64,000 nt of DNA, taken from contig PQWQ01000013.1 of NCBI GenBank assembly GCA_002943765.1, positions 806,001-870,000 of the forward strand, written 5' to 3'. This document shows positions 46,960 to 59,568 of the stretch, piece by piece. A program made the position numbers and the translations under genes. Positions within the stretch are counted from its first letter, which is position 1. The number at the start of each line of letters is the position of its first letter. Source of the DNA: Psoroptes ovis. Lineage: Eukaryota; Arthropoda; Arachnida; Sarcoptiformes; Psoroptidae. The notes under the pieces are model-generated. The model did no database searches, was not told the origin of the DNA, and worked only from the letters and a program-made list of their open reading frames with translations.

Positions 46960-49716
46960 AGGGAAAATTAATTCATTACTCTAAAATTGTCCAAAATATT
47001 TGATTGAAAATTACCATAATCACTAACATGCACAGCCTTAAAGATAGAGAGAGAATCATGAGCAAATAAAGATCATCATCATTGAATATGATGAATTATG
47101 ATCTTCATTATTAGGTCAGTGGGTATTAACCATTATTATTTTTATCATAAAGAAAATATTAACCACAAAACATGTAATGGATAACCTAGAAAATCAAAAA
47201 GAAAATCTAGTTTTCTCCATACATTCATTCATTTAGCCACTCAATCACAGTGAACTTGTCCATGTTTGAGTATGTCTATTTTTTACTTATTTGAAATAAT
47301 TTCAATTTTCAATTCAAATTTAGAAAAATAAATCTCTTTTTTTCCCATTAAAAATTCAAAATTCATTCATTTATTCATAGATTCAAGTCAATTTTGGATG
47401 CATTTTCTCTACAAAATTTATCTTCATCAAATCTAAAAAAAAAAATTTGAAAAAATCCTAGAAAAATGAAATAAGAAACCTGTTACTATCATTATGATCA
47501 TCATTATTCATCATTCATTGTTTGTCTGTTGTTCTGTATTATTAATTATACACGTTTCAAAGTATGTTTTTAATTGTATAAACATGGAATGTGATTCCCG
47601 TTTGAAAATTGATGATAATTGAATTGAATTGAATATGTTTTGCTTTGATCATCTTCATCTTCTTCAAAATCATGTTGATGAATATTAATTAATGATGGTA
47701 ATGATGCTGTGATATATGTTTGTATGTGGGGTGGACAGAATGGTCAATTTTTAAAATATTTAACCACTTTAAATGTTTGACCACTTCAAATGCTCTAATT
47801 CTCGATGATTGAATTATAGATAAAATAGATTGATTTATGATGATTCTTCAATCTCAGACATATCTGATACTTGAAACTGGCTCATCTTTAAACATCATTC
47901 AATTGATTCATTCATTGATTGATCATCTAAGAATTGAATAAAATACAAAAACAATTATCGATATTTCGAAATATCTTCACCATCATTTTTCCATCTTTGC
48001 TGAACAAACAAACCTGTAAACAATTGTTTAAAAGAAGAAAACAAATCGTCAATCGTCAATCGTCGATTGACAATGTAATTGGAAATTAGTTTTTTTCCCT
48101 CAAGAAACACCTGTTCTATTATCATTCATCTATCCGACGATTGAAGAAGCTATGAAAATGATGATGATGTTTCTTCTGTCTAATAAATGTGTGTTTGTGT
48201 GCTATCAGTGTTGTTAAACAATATTAGTAATTGTTAAATGTTTGTAATTGTGGAAATTGGTGATTTTTTTGGTCATGTTTACTGTGTATCGTGCAATCAT
48301 TTGCCATCGTCATCGCCATCATCTTCATCATGAAATCGACAATCAAACATTTAATATGTTCAGTAAATGAATGAATTTGAAAACAATTAAATATTGATGA
48401 ATGTAAAATGCTCATTTTGAAATTGAATCAACATTGAAATGATTATTTTCAATAATAATTTTTGCCTCTTTCTGTCAAATGAATCTTGTTGATTCTGTAT
48501 TTGAATTATGAATTTTTTTCAATTCAAACACAGTGGCTATTTCTGTATTTTCCTAAGCAAAAATTCATTTCAAAGAAAAAATAAAAAATTTTGACCAAAA
48601 ATGAATCAAATTCCATATTAAGAAATTGTTCATTGAATTTTGTTGATCTTCAAAAAAATATGAATGATTTTTCAAGCAACAACAATGAACACGAATTCCC
48701 TGAATATAAATTTTCATGCTTAATCAATGAATGTATCAAATGAATGTTTGAATGAATGAAAGAGAAAGAAATCATTGATTTTAAGGAAGCCGTGATCATC
48801 GTTATCAAAATTGTAATGTGATTAGACGCCTACTTATTTTTTGGAAAAAAAATCCAAAATCAAACACAATCAAACTAAAAATAAAATCAATGAAACAGAC
48901 CAAATTCAAATATTTGAGAAAAGAAAAGAAATAATCAAATTTGATATGAAATGTGATTATCTTCGTTGTTGCTGTGTTGATCATTGAATGATTCAATGAT
49001 TTGAAAATCAATTGATATACAGAAACATCTTCAATCTTTTTCTGGCGTTGATATCCATCCATCATCGTTTGGTTTTGTGATATTCAGTGATGATAATTGA
49101 AAATATCCATAATCATTGAACGTGTGCTCATTTAATGACATTTCGAATGATCATTTCACAATCACAATATTTGTTCATTTGCAATTTCTTCACATTAAGC
49201 CAAATATTCAAACGAACAATAGCAACAAAAGCCATAATATTTAAAAGTGACAAAGTGAAATGACAAATATGTTTTGATATTTTAAAATTTGATTCGATTC
49301 GATCATTATTCATTCAAAAGCCGATTCACAGCAAATAATCAACGCCAGCAACTATCAAATCAATTCGAATACATTTTTTTCTAAACAAAGATTATCAACA
49401 TGAAAAATTATCATTAAATGATAAATTGTTGTTGTAACATCACTGCTTAGAGCTATGACTAATTTGTTTATTGCTTTTGTTTTTTTTGTGTTGTTGTTAT
49501 GATGCATTGGCTTTTTTAAACAATGAATTTTTCTTGAATTCGTAATCAATTTTTTTCATTGAATCATTCACATCATTTTCAAAAATTGTTAACAACGAAT
49601 ATTTTTGATTCCTTTGTAATTTTTGTGCTTTGATTTTCATCAAGAATTTCACCTTTCTCATATTTCAATTTAAAAATATGATTCAAATCATCTAATATAA
49701 ATATTATCGAATAAAA

Positions 49717-52700
49717 ATGTTTTTATTATTATTATTTTTAAATTTATTTTTGAATATAATTTATATTCAAATAATCAATTGTAATCCTGTTTATACAGTG
49801 ATTGCACCATCAAAATTACGACCAAATTCTGATTATCATTTAAGTATACAGCTAGAGAATACAACACAATCAGCAACATTTGATGTTAGTATTAGTGGTC
49901 CATCAACACAATCCAATTTTAATCGTATCGATACAACTGTTTCGGTACGATCATATGAATCAAGAATATTGAATTTAGAAATTGGTGAATGGTCAAAAGG
50001 AAATTATAAATTATTCATTAAAGGTCGTACTGATGGTGAACCACGATTTGAATTTGCAAATGAAACTGATTTAGAATTTGATTCAAAATCTTATTCAATA
50101 TTTGTACAAACTGATAAAGCTGTATATAAACCAGGACAAATTGTACGATTCCGTGCAATCATTGTCAATCCATCATTGATACCTAATCTTGCCGGCAGTT
50201 TAGACATTTTTATCAAAGTAAGTGCTATTTGTATTTAAATTATTTTTATATTAAATCATAAATATCAAAGGATCCGAAAAATAATCTTATCAAACAATGG
50301 AAAAGAATATTTACACATCGTGGCGTTGTCTCCGAACAATTTGAATTATCTGATCAACCACCATTAGGTGATTGGACAATCAATGTTGAAGTAGCCGGTG
50401 GACAGAAATCAGAGAAAAAATTTTCTGTTGCTGAATATGTTCTACCTACTTTTTCAGTCGATGTTTTGTTACCATCATATGCTACCTACAATCGTTCTGA
50501 TGTTGTGGCCACTGTGAAGGCCACATACACGTATGGTAAGCCAGTGCGTGGTGATGCCACCCTTACTGTTCAACCACGAATACGTCATGCAGCCATTTCA
50601 TTCCGTCCTTTGGAGCAGTTTCAAACGAAATTACGTCTTGAATCTGATGGAAAAGTAGATATTCCAGTCAATATTGTCCGTGATTTAAACCTTAAATCAG
50701 ATTTTTTTGAACGTGAAATTGAATTTTTTGCATTAGTCGAAGAAACATTGACTGGACGCAAATATAATAAATCATCAGTGATGAAAATATATCATAAAGA
50801 AGTTAAAGTTGAAATGATAAAAACATCAAAAACATTCAAACCAGGCTTAAAATATACAGCATTTTTAAAAGTTGCATATCAAGATGATACTCCAGTTGAT
50901 AACAATGGTCCACCAGTCATACTTCGTTATGGCTATTCATATAATGAAAATCATTGGAACAATACTATCGAAAAAATTCCACATAATGGAATTGCTAAAA
51001 TTGATTTGTATCCACCAAAAGATACTGAAAAAATTGGTGTTATTGGTTTGCGAGCTGAATATCGTAAACAAGTGTATTTCCTTGAATCCATTAGTATGGC
51101 ACAATCACCTTCAATGAATTTTATTCAAATTGTGCAAAAACAACCTGATGATGATGATAATATTTTTAATCAAAAATCTGTAAAAGTTGGAGATGAAGTG
51201 ACATTCATTGTAAATGCAACCGAACCATTTGATAATCTCGTCTATGAAGTGATGGCCAAAGGTGATCTCGTTTTAGCAAGAAATATACGTTCAACTGAAT
51301 CTTCAGGCAGAAAAACTGAAGAAATCGTAATAACCATTACACATCGTATGACCCCTAAAGCACGTCTTCTAGTCTATTATATACGTGATCAAAACAAAGA
51401 AATCGTTGCTGATGCATTTAATTTTAATGTTGAAGGAACATTTAAAACACCGGTTTCGATTTCATCGAATGTAAATCAAACAAAACCAGGTGGTATGGTC
51501 GACATACAAGTACGTACAAGACCATCAGCTTACGTTGGATTATTAGGTGTTGATCAAAGTGTTTTATTATTGAAATCTGGTTTCGACATTACTCAACAAG
51601 ATGTTCTAAGTGAATTAGAATCATATGATACAGGCGTTAAAGAATCACATGATCATGGTTACTATCCATGGTTTAGATATTGGTCAAGATGGTCAGGTGC
51701 AACAACAGCTGCTGAAATATTTTCAGATTCTGGTGTTGTAATTTTGACCAATAGCTTAGTTCATCATTTTGAACACAAAAGTAGGTTTTTTTTTCAAAAA
51801 AAAAAATCTTTTTTCCAATGATTTCCATTATTTCCTTTTTATCTAATGAAATACATTCCTTACATCAGTATTTTTCGCAATGCCTATGGCCGCATCATCA
51901 CCAATGAGATTAGGTGCTAGTGCTATGTCCGATTCAGAGCCACAAAATTTAATGTTGGAAAGTGTATCAGCAGGAGCTAGTTTTCGAAGAAAAACTACTT
52001 CCGATCACGGTTTAGGATCACGACAATCAAAATCAGTTATTAAATTGAGGAAAAAATTTCCTGAAACATGGATATGGTCTAATTTAACATCTGAGTAGGT
52101 TTTTTGCATGAAAAAAAATCTCCATCTTTGCTATTAGCTTTTCTTTTGTCCACTGTGTTCAACTCTTTTATTTGTTGTGGAATGGCTTATCATTTTTGTG
52201 TATTCAAATTAATCGAATATATAGGAATAGGTAAACGAATTTTTTTCGCAGCGGATGGCGGTGGCGTCATTGTCAGCAATCAAAGACGTCCTGGTATGTA
52301 ATTTCATGGTAATTTTTATTTTCCATCTTGTTAATGATTTTTCTCCAATTGTAAATTTTAAAGATCCAAAACCATTGAATGCGATCAGATTAGATGATTT
52401 TATATTGGAAGATCGTTTACAACCACCTGATTTTAGAATCGCACCTAAATATGAGTCTAGAATCGTTTTACGTAAAATGTTTCCCGAAACATGGATTTGG
52501 GCTAATGTTACCACTGGGTATTTGAACTTCGTATTGATTTTCAACTTTTTCTATGCGACTTGATGTTTTTTTCATTTTATGTTTCTTTTCTCCGATTTAT
52601 GTTTTCCTTTATTACCTTCAAACGTATCGATTTAATTGATTTTTCATTTCTATTTTACCCACATAGTAATGATGGTGTTGCAAGATATTCAGATTCAATT

Positions 52701-55700
52701 CCCGATACAATCACATCATGGTATGTGTCAGCATTTGCTGTCGATTCCATAACTGGTCTTGGTATTGCGCCTGACACTTTAAAAGTATGAGTAAAAAAGT
52801 AACTTATTTGATCTGATTTTTGACTAAAATATTTTTTCTGAACAGATTAATGTATTCCGTCCATTTTTCATTAAATTATCATTACCATATTCCATTATAC
52901 GAGGAGAATCAGTTTCAATCCAAGCAATCATATTCAATTATCAAAATAAACCAACCAAAGCTGAAGTTATAATGGAAAATCCACAAGATGAATTTGAATT
53001 TACAAACGCTGCAAATGAAATTGAATTCGCTGGCGAACAAAATGTTAATGAGAAAAGAAAAACAGTTACTATTGCACCATTTGATGGCGTTTCGGTTTCA
53101 TTTTTGATAACGCCAAAGAAATTAGGTCACATCAGTATTCGAATACGTGCATCGTCGGATTCAGCTGGTGATGCTGTCGTTCAGAAATTATTGGTAAAAC
53201 CCGAAGGTCAAACACAATATTTCAATAAAGCTATGTTTATAAATGCTATTGCGCAACAAGATCGTACATTAATTAAGAGAAATGTCTCGATTGAAATACC
53301 ACCGAATGCTGTTCCTGGATCGATTCGAGTTTCGGTTTCAGGCATCAGCGACATTTTAGGCCCGACTGTCAATCATTTAGATGATTTACTACGTATGCCA
53401 TACGGTTGTGGTGAACAGAATATGATTAATTTAGTGCCAAATATTGTTGTTACGAATTATTTGGAACGAGTAAATCGTATGACTGAAGCTATTCGAGCCA
53501 AAACAAAAAATCATATTGAAACTGGTTATCAACGTGAATTGACATATCGTCGCGATGATGGATCATTTTCAGCTTTCGGACAGTCAGATAAAGCTGGTTC
53601 GACATGGTTGACAGCATTTGTGACTAAAACATTCATTCAAGCTCGACCCCATATTGATGTTGATAATGCAATTATCACAAAATCAATTGAGTGGTTGATG
53701 TCGAGACAGCGAAAAGATGGAAGTTTTGCTGAATATGGAGAAGTTCATAATAAAGCATTACAAGGTGGCTCAGCCATTAAACCTAGATCATCAACAAACG
53801 AAAATGATGATAGTGATACAAATGATAATGCTGGTGCATTAACAGCATTCGTATTGATCGCGATTCTTCATGAATCCAAATCTGATCCAATTCGTACACG
53901 TCATGAACCAGCATTACAACGTGCTGCAGATTTTCTTTACTCACGTGTATCGAGTTCGACCAGCACGTATGAAGTTGCTATCGCTACTTATGCACTACAT
54001 TTGGCTGATTCTCAACATAAAGATATTGCCTATAAAAAATTGATGGCCATATTGAAAAAAGATCGAGATGGATTGATGTATTGGTCGATTAGACCAGATG
54101 AAGAAAAACAGCAAAACAAAACAAGTGACCGTTTAAAAATTGTTGCTTCCGATTATTTGTTATACCCAAACGCTATTGATATTGAAGCTACATCATACGC
54201 TATTCTTACAATGGCTTTACGGTCTGAAATTGATCAAGCCATCCCAGCTGTTCGTTGGCTTATTTCTAAACAAAATTCAAATGGTGGATTTTCTAGCACT
54301 CAAGACACTGTCGTTGGATTACAAGCATTAGGAGCTATTGCTGAAAGAATATCTACAGCAACTGTGAAAATGTCAGTCAATATCAAGTATGGTAATGCTA
54401 AAGATGGTGATCGAAGCGTTAATCCAGGCCCAGCTCAAGCATTGTATTTCAATACTGATAACGCACTTGTACTTCAACAAATTCAACTGGATCCAGAAAA
54501 AACCGAATGGGTTCAATTGGAAGCATCTGGTTTTGGTACAGCAATTATTCAAGTTTCTTACCAATATAATTTAGCAGTTTCAGCTGAAAAGCCAGCATTT
54601 TTTCTCAATCCACAAAAAGATAAAACATCGACAGAAAATTATCTACAACTAAGCATCTGTACATAGTAAGTTAGCACTTTAATAATTTTAGATTCAATAA
54701 TTGATCTTTGATTGTGATTTGATCATCAAAGCTACAAAGATGGCAATTCGACAAACATGGCCGTAATGGAAGTAGAATTACCTTCAGGATATAATGCTGA
54801 TGTAGACGCGCTGCCTGCAGCCACTCGTGCCAAAGAAGTCAAACGTGTGGAAACAGCCAACAATGATGGAACAGTTTATATTTATCTTGACAGAGTAATG
54901 AGCTTTTAATTTATTTTTTGTTTTCTCTAAAGTTGTCTTTAATTTTAAAAAAAGGTAACACGCGATGAATTATGCATCACCGTTCCAGCATATCGTACAC
55001 ATCATGTGGCAAACAATAAACCTGTACCAGTTACAATTTATGATTATTATGATCGTTCAAAATTATCCAGAATATTTTATGAACCTACACTAGTTACGGT
55101 AAATGATTTGGCTAATAGCCGAACCGGTGATTCTGTTGATAATGTTGTTTCCTCTACTATTTCTTCTGATTCAACAACAACAACTACGACAACCACTGCT
55201 ATGCCTGCTATGATGAATGAGTTTTCCGAAATTTCTACAACCACTGTTTCAACTGCATGATTTCTTAAAAATTTCATTTCATAATCTACTATAAATATCT
55301 TCAAAAGATAATCTTTATTTTCTTTACTAAAAAATCCATATTCTATATCAATACTCTGATCAGATGTTTCAAAATCTTATAACTGCTTAAATAAACCATA
55401 ATTCTTTAATTTTTTTTCAATTTATTCTTTATGAAATAATTTTCTCCATAACGCAACAGTTTTGTGATATTTGTCCACAAAATGAAATCGAATGTCGATC
55501 ACGATGTAAACAGCAACAAAATCATCGACAACAACGACAACGTCATGAGAATAATGATAATGAAGATTATAGTAGTCGCACTGGTACACAATCATTTTAT
55601 GATCGTTATGGTGAGAGAGAATTCGACGATTTAATCAATGGTGTTCAACATTCATCAGTGGCAATGATTTCAACAATCACAACAATTTGTTTAATATTTA

Positions 55701-55723
55701 TCAATCTATTATTGATTAATTGA
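49717..55723 (+). CDS. TEP: Alpha-2-macroglobulin/TEP-like thioester protein
   Basis: Thioester proteins are secreted or GPI-linked defence proteins that trap proteases or tag microbes. Exons: 49717-50217, 50271-51780, then either 51869-52094 (A) or 52231-52293 plus 52364-52517 (B), then 52667-52784, 52846-54665, 54732-54894, 54955-55098 and 55460-55723. Isoform A is 1581 aa, B is 1578 aa, and phases close in both. Signal peptide MFLLLLFLNLFLNIIYIQ is followed by macroglobulin domains (FVQTDKAVYKPGQIVRFRA), a variable bait region, the conserved FPETWIW motif, and an intact thioester site YGCGEQNMINL. The alpha-helical thioester domain includes NSNGGFSSTQDTVVGLQAL, then a receptor-binding-type domain. 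The last exon carries a Cys-rich FCDICPQNEIECRSRC and a hydrophobic end (MISTITTICLIFINLLLIN) like a GPI signal. Confidence 0.93.
51869..52094 (+). other. TEP: Thioester protein alternative bait exon A
   Basis: 226-nt exon between a phase-1 upstream and a phase-2 downstream junction. Encodes IFFAMPMAASSP, a Ser/Met/Arg-rich segment with KSVIKLRKKFPETWIWSNLT. It has CAG acceptor and GTAGGT donor. Its C-terminal motif duplicates that of cassette B. Confidence 0.8.
52231..52517 (+). other. TEP: Thioester protein alternative bait cassette B (two exons)
   Basis: Exons 52231-52293 and 52364-52517 (63 + 154 nt) give KRIFFAADGGGVIVSNQRRP, then a Pro/Asp-rich stretch ending RIVLRKMFPETWIWANVTTG. Entry phase 1 and exit phase 2 equal those of exon A, so either may join the shared flanks; using both in tandem breaks the frame. 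Confidence 0.8.
55099..55260 (+). other. TEP: Possible alternative Thr-rich C-terminus of thioester protein
   Basis: If the donor at 55099 is not used, the frame continues for 53 codons with a Ser/Thr run (STISSDSTTTTTTTTAMP) to TGA at 55258-55260. This would replace the Cys-rich, GPI-signal-like end with a mucin-like tail and give a soluble form. No transcript evidence. Confidence 0.4.
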
Positions 55724-55865
55724 TGAGGTAGTTTTTTTTAAATATTGAAATGAATAAATCTGGTCATTTTCTCTTTTGTATTATTCTCTCACAATGCGAA
55801 ACTAATAAATGAAAATTTTTATTTTTACAAAATCAAATTTTATACTTGCAATTCATAAAAAAGTT

Positions 55866-56699
55866 TTAAGAATCATCAATTAAATTATATTCATCTTCTT
55901 CCAAAGCATCTTTACATGGCATAGATTCTAGCAATTCTCGCTGTTCCTCTAATAAAATATGTCTCGGTTTACGATTCCAATTCAAACGTAATGTTTGCCC
56001 TTTGTGATGCAGTAAACATCGAACATTGACTCTTTCACGATTATTGATCGTTATGGTAACAGCGAAATCTTTTCCTTGCTTTCCTTCAATATCAGGACCT
56101 TCGATCGGTGTATCTGGTAAACGTATGCATTCTTCGGGTACAAGATAGCCAGCGGATCTCAATGCTACTTTTATATGTTTAGGCTTGATTGTCCATGGAT
56201 GTTCATCATTCATGACTACGATAATAACATCATTAGCTAATTTCTTTATTGTTGGACCAACATATGCAGATGATGGACCGATACGATCTTTGGATCCAGC
56301 TTCAATCAAATCTTTATATTTTTTAAGATTAAATGGTGATGCATAAACAGCACGATTTGAACTCAATAATGTAAAACGGCCATAATTTCGTTCAACTTCG
56401 ACAATATCACCAGGAACACCTACTTCATCGACGGTATCTAATAATATAACTTTTAATTTTGGTTCCTCTAATTCTTCAGTATTTTCCACTTCTTCATAAA
56501 TGAAATCGGCAACTGGTCTTGGCTCACGATAATTTGGTCGTTCTTTTAAATATGGTCCAATTATTAATGGATTGATCAATGATGGTTGACTAGGCAAACG
56601 AACTTTACGTTTAAGTATGAAAACATTTCTTTGTTGAATTCGGTACAACGAGAGACAATTTTTAATTGGAACATTTGATCTTAATATTTGTGAAAACAT
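55866..56699 (-). CDS. MRPL9: Mitochondrial large-subunit ribosomal protein bL9m
   Basis: A single-exon gene of 277 aa that starts MFSQILRSNVPIKN. The N-terminus is basic and rich in hydroxyl and hydrophobic residues (RIQQRNVFILKRKVRLP), as expected for a mitochondrial presequence. The bL9 signature follows: LKVILLDTVDEVGVPGDIVE then VERNYGRFTLLSSNRAVYAS, with the conserved Gly/Asn/Tyr. The C-terminal extension continues with VIIVVMNDEHPWTIKPKHIK and other sequence typical of animal MRPL9. The gene is divergent from SUPT3H, with 303 bp between starts, and convergent with the thioester gene (142 bp). Confidence 0.93.
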   Translation of the reverse strand: MFSQILRSNVPIKNCLSLYRIQQRNVFILKRKVRLPSQPSLINPLIIGPYLKERPNYREPRPVADFIYEEVENTEELEEPKLKVILLDTVDEVGVPGDIVEVERNYGRFTLLSSNRAVYASPFNLKKYKDLIEAGSKDRIGPSSAYVGPTIKKLANDVIIVVMNDEHPWTIKPKHIKVALRSAGYLVPEECIRLPDTPIEGPDIEGKQGKDFAVTITINNRERVNVRCLLHHKGQTLRLNWNRKPRHILLEEQRELLESMPCKDALEEDEYNLIDDS

Positions 56700-57002
56700 A
56701 TTTTTAAATTGAAAATATAAATAAATTTAGATAATTATCATCTGATTTTTGAAAAAAATGTGAAAAATTTTGAGACATACTATTTGAATGGCACTATGCA
56801 TGTTTTTATTTTCATTTGATTTTCATTTTTTTTTTGTTTTGATTTTTGCATTTGACCATCGTGCTTGAGCCGCAAGAATATTTTTTCTTGAAACAAATGG
56901 TTAATAAAATCAGATTCAAAAAATCTTGAAGACAACCAGTTGTTGTTGTTGATTATTAACTTTAAATAAAAATTCGAATCAAATTTGATGAATAGATGAA
57001 CG
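56700..57002. promoter_or_regulatory. Bidirectional promoter region MRPL9/SUPT3H
   Basis: The 303-bp gap between divergent start codons must carry both proximal promoters. It is AT-rich with GTTGTTGTTG near 56940. No specific element is assignable. Confidence 0.4.
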
Positions 57003-58787
57003 ATGGCAAAAAACATTAAAATATCATCATCATCAAATGAAACATCGATTCGGACAAATGCTAATGATCAAATGACATCTACATCATCGGCCACGACAAC
57101 AAGTAATAATACAAGTAAACAAAAACGTAATTCTGCCACAAAACGTATTATATTGAATCCATCTTCTGAATCTTCATCATATACTCAATCAATCAATTTA
57201 AATCATCAATCAACGTCTACTAATCGTCGGTCAAATAAGAAAGTCGCATCGACATCTGCACTAAAAAATGGTGATCGCATAATATCATATGTAGAAGAAA
57301 TACGTAAAATGATGCATGCGTTCGGTGATGTAAGGCTACCATTGATCGAGTCAGCACGTTTGATCGAATCAATTGTTCGTCATCAAATGACCATGCTATT
57401 ACTTGAAGCTCAACGTGTAGCACATATGCGTCATTCATCATCATCATCGCCATCATTTATTACGACGAATTCATCTAAAAAACATATCAACGTTGAAGAT
57501 TTTATATTTCTTTTACGGCATGATCAACATCGTTTAGCTAAATTAATACGTTATTTAAAATTCAAAGATACAAGACTAAAAGTATTATCATCTACATTGG
57601 TGGAAGGTGATAACAAATCTTCATCGGCTAAACAACAATCATCATCGACAAGACGCTCAAAAATCACAAAATCTCAATTAGAGTGCTTGTATAATGATGT
57701 TAAAACTGAGCTAGAAATCGATGATACGATTGAATGGTCTCGTAATGGCCAAACTAATGCTTGTGAAGGTGAAAGTAGATCTTCCAGTTCATTTGAAACA
57801 AATACATCATCGAAACGGGTAAAATTTTATCAAGATATACTTGGAACAATCATACAAACGCCACAAAATCGCTGCGAAATGGAGCGATTATTATCTAATT
57901 ATCCAAATATTTCAATCGACACGATTGATAATTATACGTCTGCACGTAATCGCCGATTATGTGAATTCACTGAACAGATGTCGGTCAAAGAATATCTTTA
58001 TTATCAATCTTGTCGATCGGTAACATTTTTTGGTTCTTCCACTTCATCACAAACAATATCACAATCGATGTTTCATAAATTTCAAGAATGGATATTGAAA
58101 TCATTTGATGATTTAGATAGATTGGAATTAAGACCAAATTCACTTGGTTGGGAAGTTGTCCAATATTTTGCTCATGAGACTGTTGCAATTTTAGTCGAAT
58201 TATCATTAATAGTTCGCCAAGATCGTAATCGTCATTGCAAAATGTTAAACAAATACCAAGGAGCAGCTGTATATCCAGGTACATTAACAAATGAAACTAT
58301 GCCATCAAAACGTTTTCGCCAAGAAGAATTATCAGTTTTATCCAAAACAGAAACATTATCCAAATCATGTACAAAGATGACCAAATGTGATCCAATGATA
58401 AATGTGATTGATTTTGATTATAAAAATAATATGAATGGATTTAAAAAATCAGCAAATTTCAATGAACAGTTTATTGTAGATGTTTTACGTCGAACATCGG
58501 AAAAAGTTAAAGCGTTTCAAGCATCAACTTCATCAATGACAACAACAACAACGACAAATAATGATAATCATAATAATATTAATAATAATTCAATTACAAC
58601 GACCAATCCTAGAACATCCAATAATAATAATAATAGCATGTTTAATGCAATCACCACCGAACATATATTCGAAGCGATGAGATTATTCGAATTAGGCTCA
58701 ACAAATGTATTTAATCGTTTTCAACGTTGTCATGGATGGTTATATGGACAAAATAGTCGTAATCGTATATTATGCCTACATTGTTAG
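57003..58787 (+). CDS. SUPT3H: SUPT3H (Spt3), SAGA/STAGA subunit
   Basis: Spt3 is the SAGA subunit that helps TBP reach promoters; it carries two fused histone folds, the first TAF13-like and the second TAF11-like. Single-exon gene, 594 aa. The first fold lies at residues about 95-200: YVEEIRKMMHAFGDVRLPLI, ESARLIESIVRHQMTMLLLE, then HINVEDFIFLLRHDQHRLAK. A later conserved stretch, MSVKEYLYYQSCRSVTFFG, is the hallmark Spt3 EYxxYxxCRxxxF motif. The second fold includes SLGWEVVQYFAHETVAILVE and, after a Thr/Asn-rich insert, TTEHIFEAMRLFE. Long Ser/Thr/Asn insertions make it larger than the roughly 330-400 aa of vertebrate homologues. The start at 57003 is the first ATG of the frame. Confidence 0.92.
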   Translation: MAKNIKISSSSNETSIRTNANDQMTSTSSATTTSNNTSKQKRNSATKRIILNPSSESSSYTQSINLNHQSTSTNRRSNKKVASTSALKNGDRIISYVEEIRKMMHAFGDVRLPLIESARLIESIVRHQMTMLLLEAQRVAHMRHSSSSSPSFITTNSSKKHINVEDFIFLLRHDQHRLAKLIRYLKFKDTRLKVLSSTLVEGDNKSSSAKQQSSSTRRSKITKSQLECLYNDVKTELEIDDTIEWSRNGQTNACEGESRSSSSFETNTSSKRVKFYQDILGTIIQTPQNRCEMERLLSNYPNISIDTIDNYTSARNRRLCEFTEQMSVKEYLYYQSCRSVTFFGSSTSSQTISQSMFHKFQEWILKSFDDLDRLELRPNSLGWEVVQYFAHETVAILVELSLIVRQDRNRHCKMLNKYQGAAVYPGTLTNETMPSKRFRQEELSVLSKTETLSKSCTKMTKCDPMINVIDFDYKNNMNGFKKSANFNEQFIVDVLRRTSEKVKAFQASTSSMTTTTTTNNDNHNNINNNSITTTNPRTSNNNNNSMFNAITTEHIFEAMRLFELGSTNVFNRFQRCHGWLYGQNSRNRILCLHC

Positions 58788-59568
58788 TAGATGAATAGAT
58801 TTTTAACTCAATTCATCTTTTTTATTTTGTCTGTGATATTTTTTTTCCTACAATTTTTCATTATACATGTGTTGATATACATCAAAATTTCATTTTACAA
58901 AATTAATTTTTTTCAACCATTTATTGATCGATGAAACCGAAAAGAATTATTATTGTCAATTATTTATTATTATTTATTGTATTAAAAATTAAATTTTCGA
59001 CTGGAATTTTTTCCCTTTATTTTTTAAATAAAAAAAATTTTCTTTTCGTGTTTATTTATTTTTGTGTATTTATCGATTTAATTCAAAATTGTATTTTGTT
59101 CAAAAAAAAGTAAAATTTTTTTTCATATGTATAAATGATATATTTGAATATATGATTACGTGTTTGTGTAAATATGTATATTGTAATAAATAAATTTTGG
59201 AATTAATTTAAAAAAATTGGATGTTTTATTATTGATTATTTAGTTGATTGATTTTTAAATTGTTAATTTGTTCCAGGTTTCATTGTTTATTATTTTTGCG
59301 ACAGACTATCATATCACATAATGAATGAATTGAATGACAAGCAATGATGATGCTTTTATTCATGATGAATATCCATGAAAATAATTTGATGAAGGTGATG
59401 ATGAATAAAGTGAAGCTTGAAGTGAAACAAAAAACGGCGAAAATATCGATAATTATTTGATAATGTAATCGTATTTTTGCATTTTTAATATTTTTTGTTA
59501 TTTCTCATTTGTTGTTTTTATTATTTATTCCATCGAAGTGAATTACCATTATTATCTTATATTTTAAC
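58788..59568. other. Convergent 3' region between SUPT3H and LDB
   Basis: About 780 bp of AT-rich sequence with AATAAA signals near 59187 and long T tracts. It contains 3' UTRs of both genes and no supported exon; the 60-codon frame at 58931 has no domain. Confidence 0.5.

Larger units (their letters stand above)
46107..49716. other. Noncoding gap between E2F and thioester protein gene
   Basis: About 3.6 kb, the largest gap, with no supported exon. Near the E2F end is TTTCTCGCGCCGCTCAC (46341-46357), a GC-rich spot in an otherwise AT-rich setting that could be an E2F-type promoter site. A perfect hairpin lies at 46934-46959. The short TCAATCGTC direct/inverted repeats near 48045-48070 are simple sequence. 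The thioester protein promoter should lie at the right end. Confidence 0.5.
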
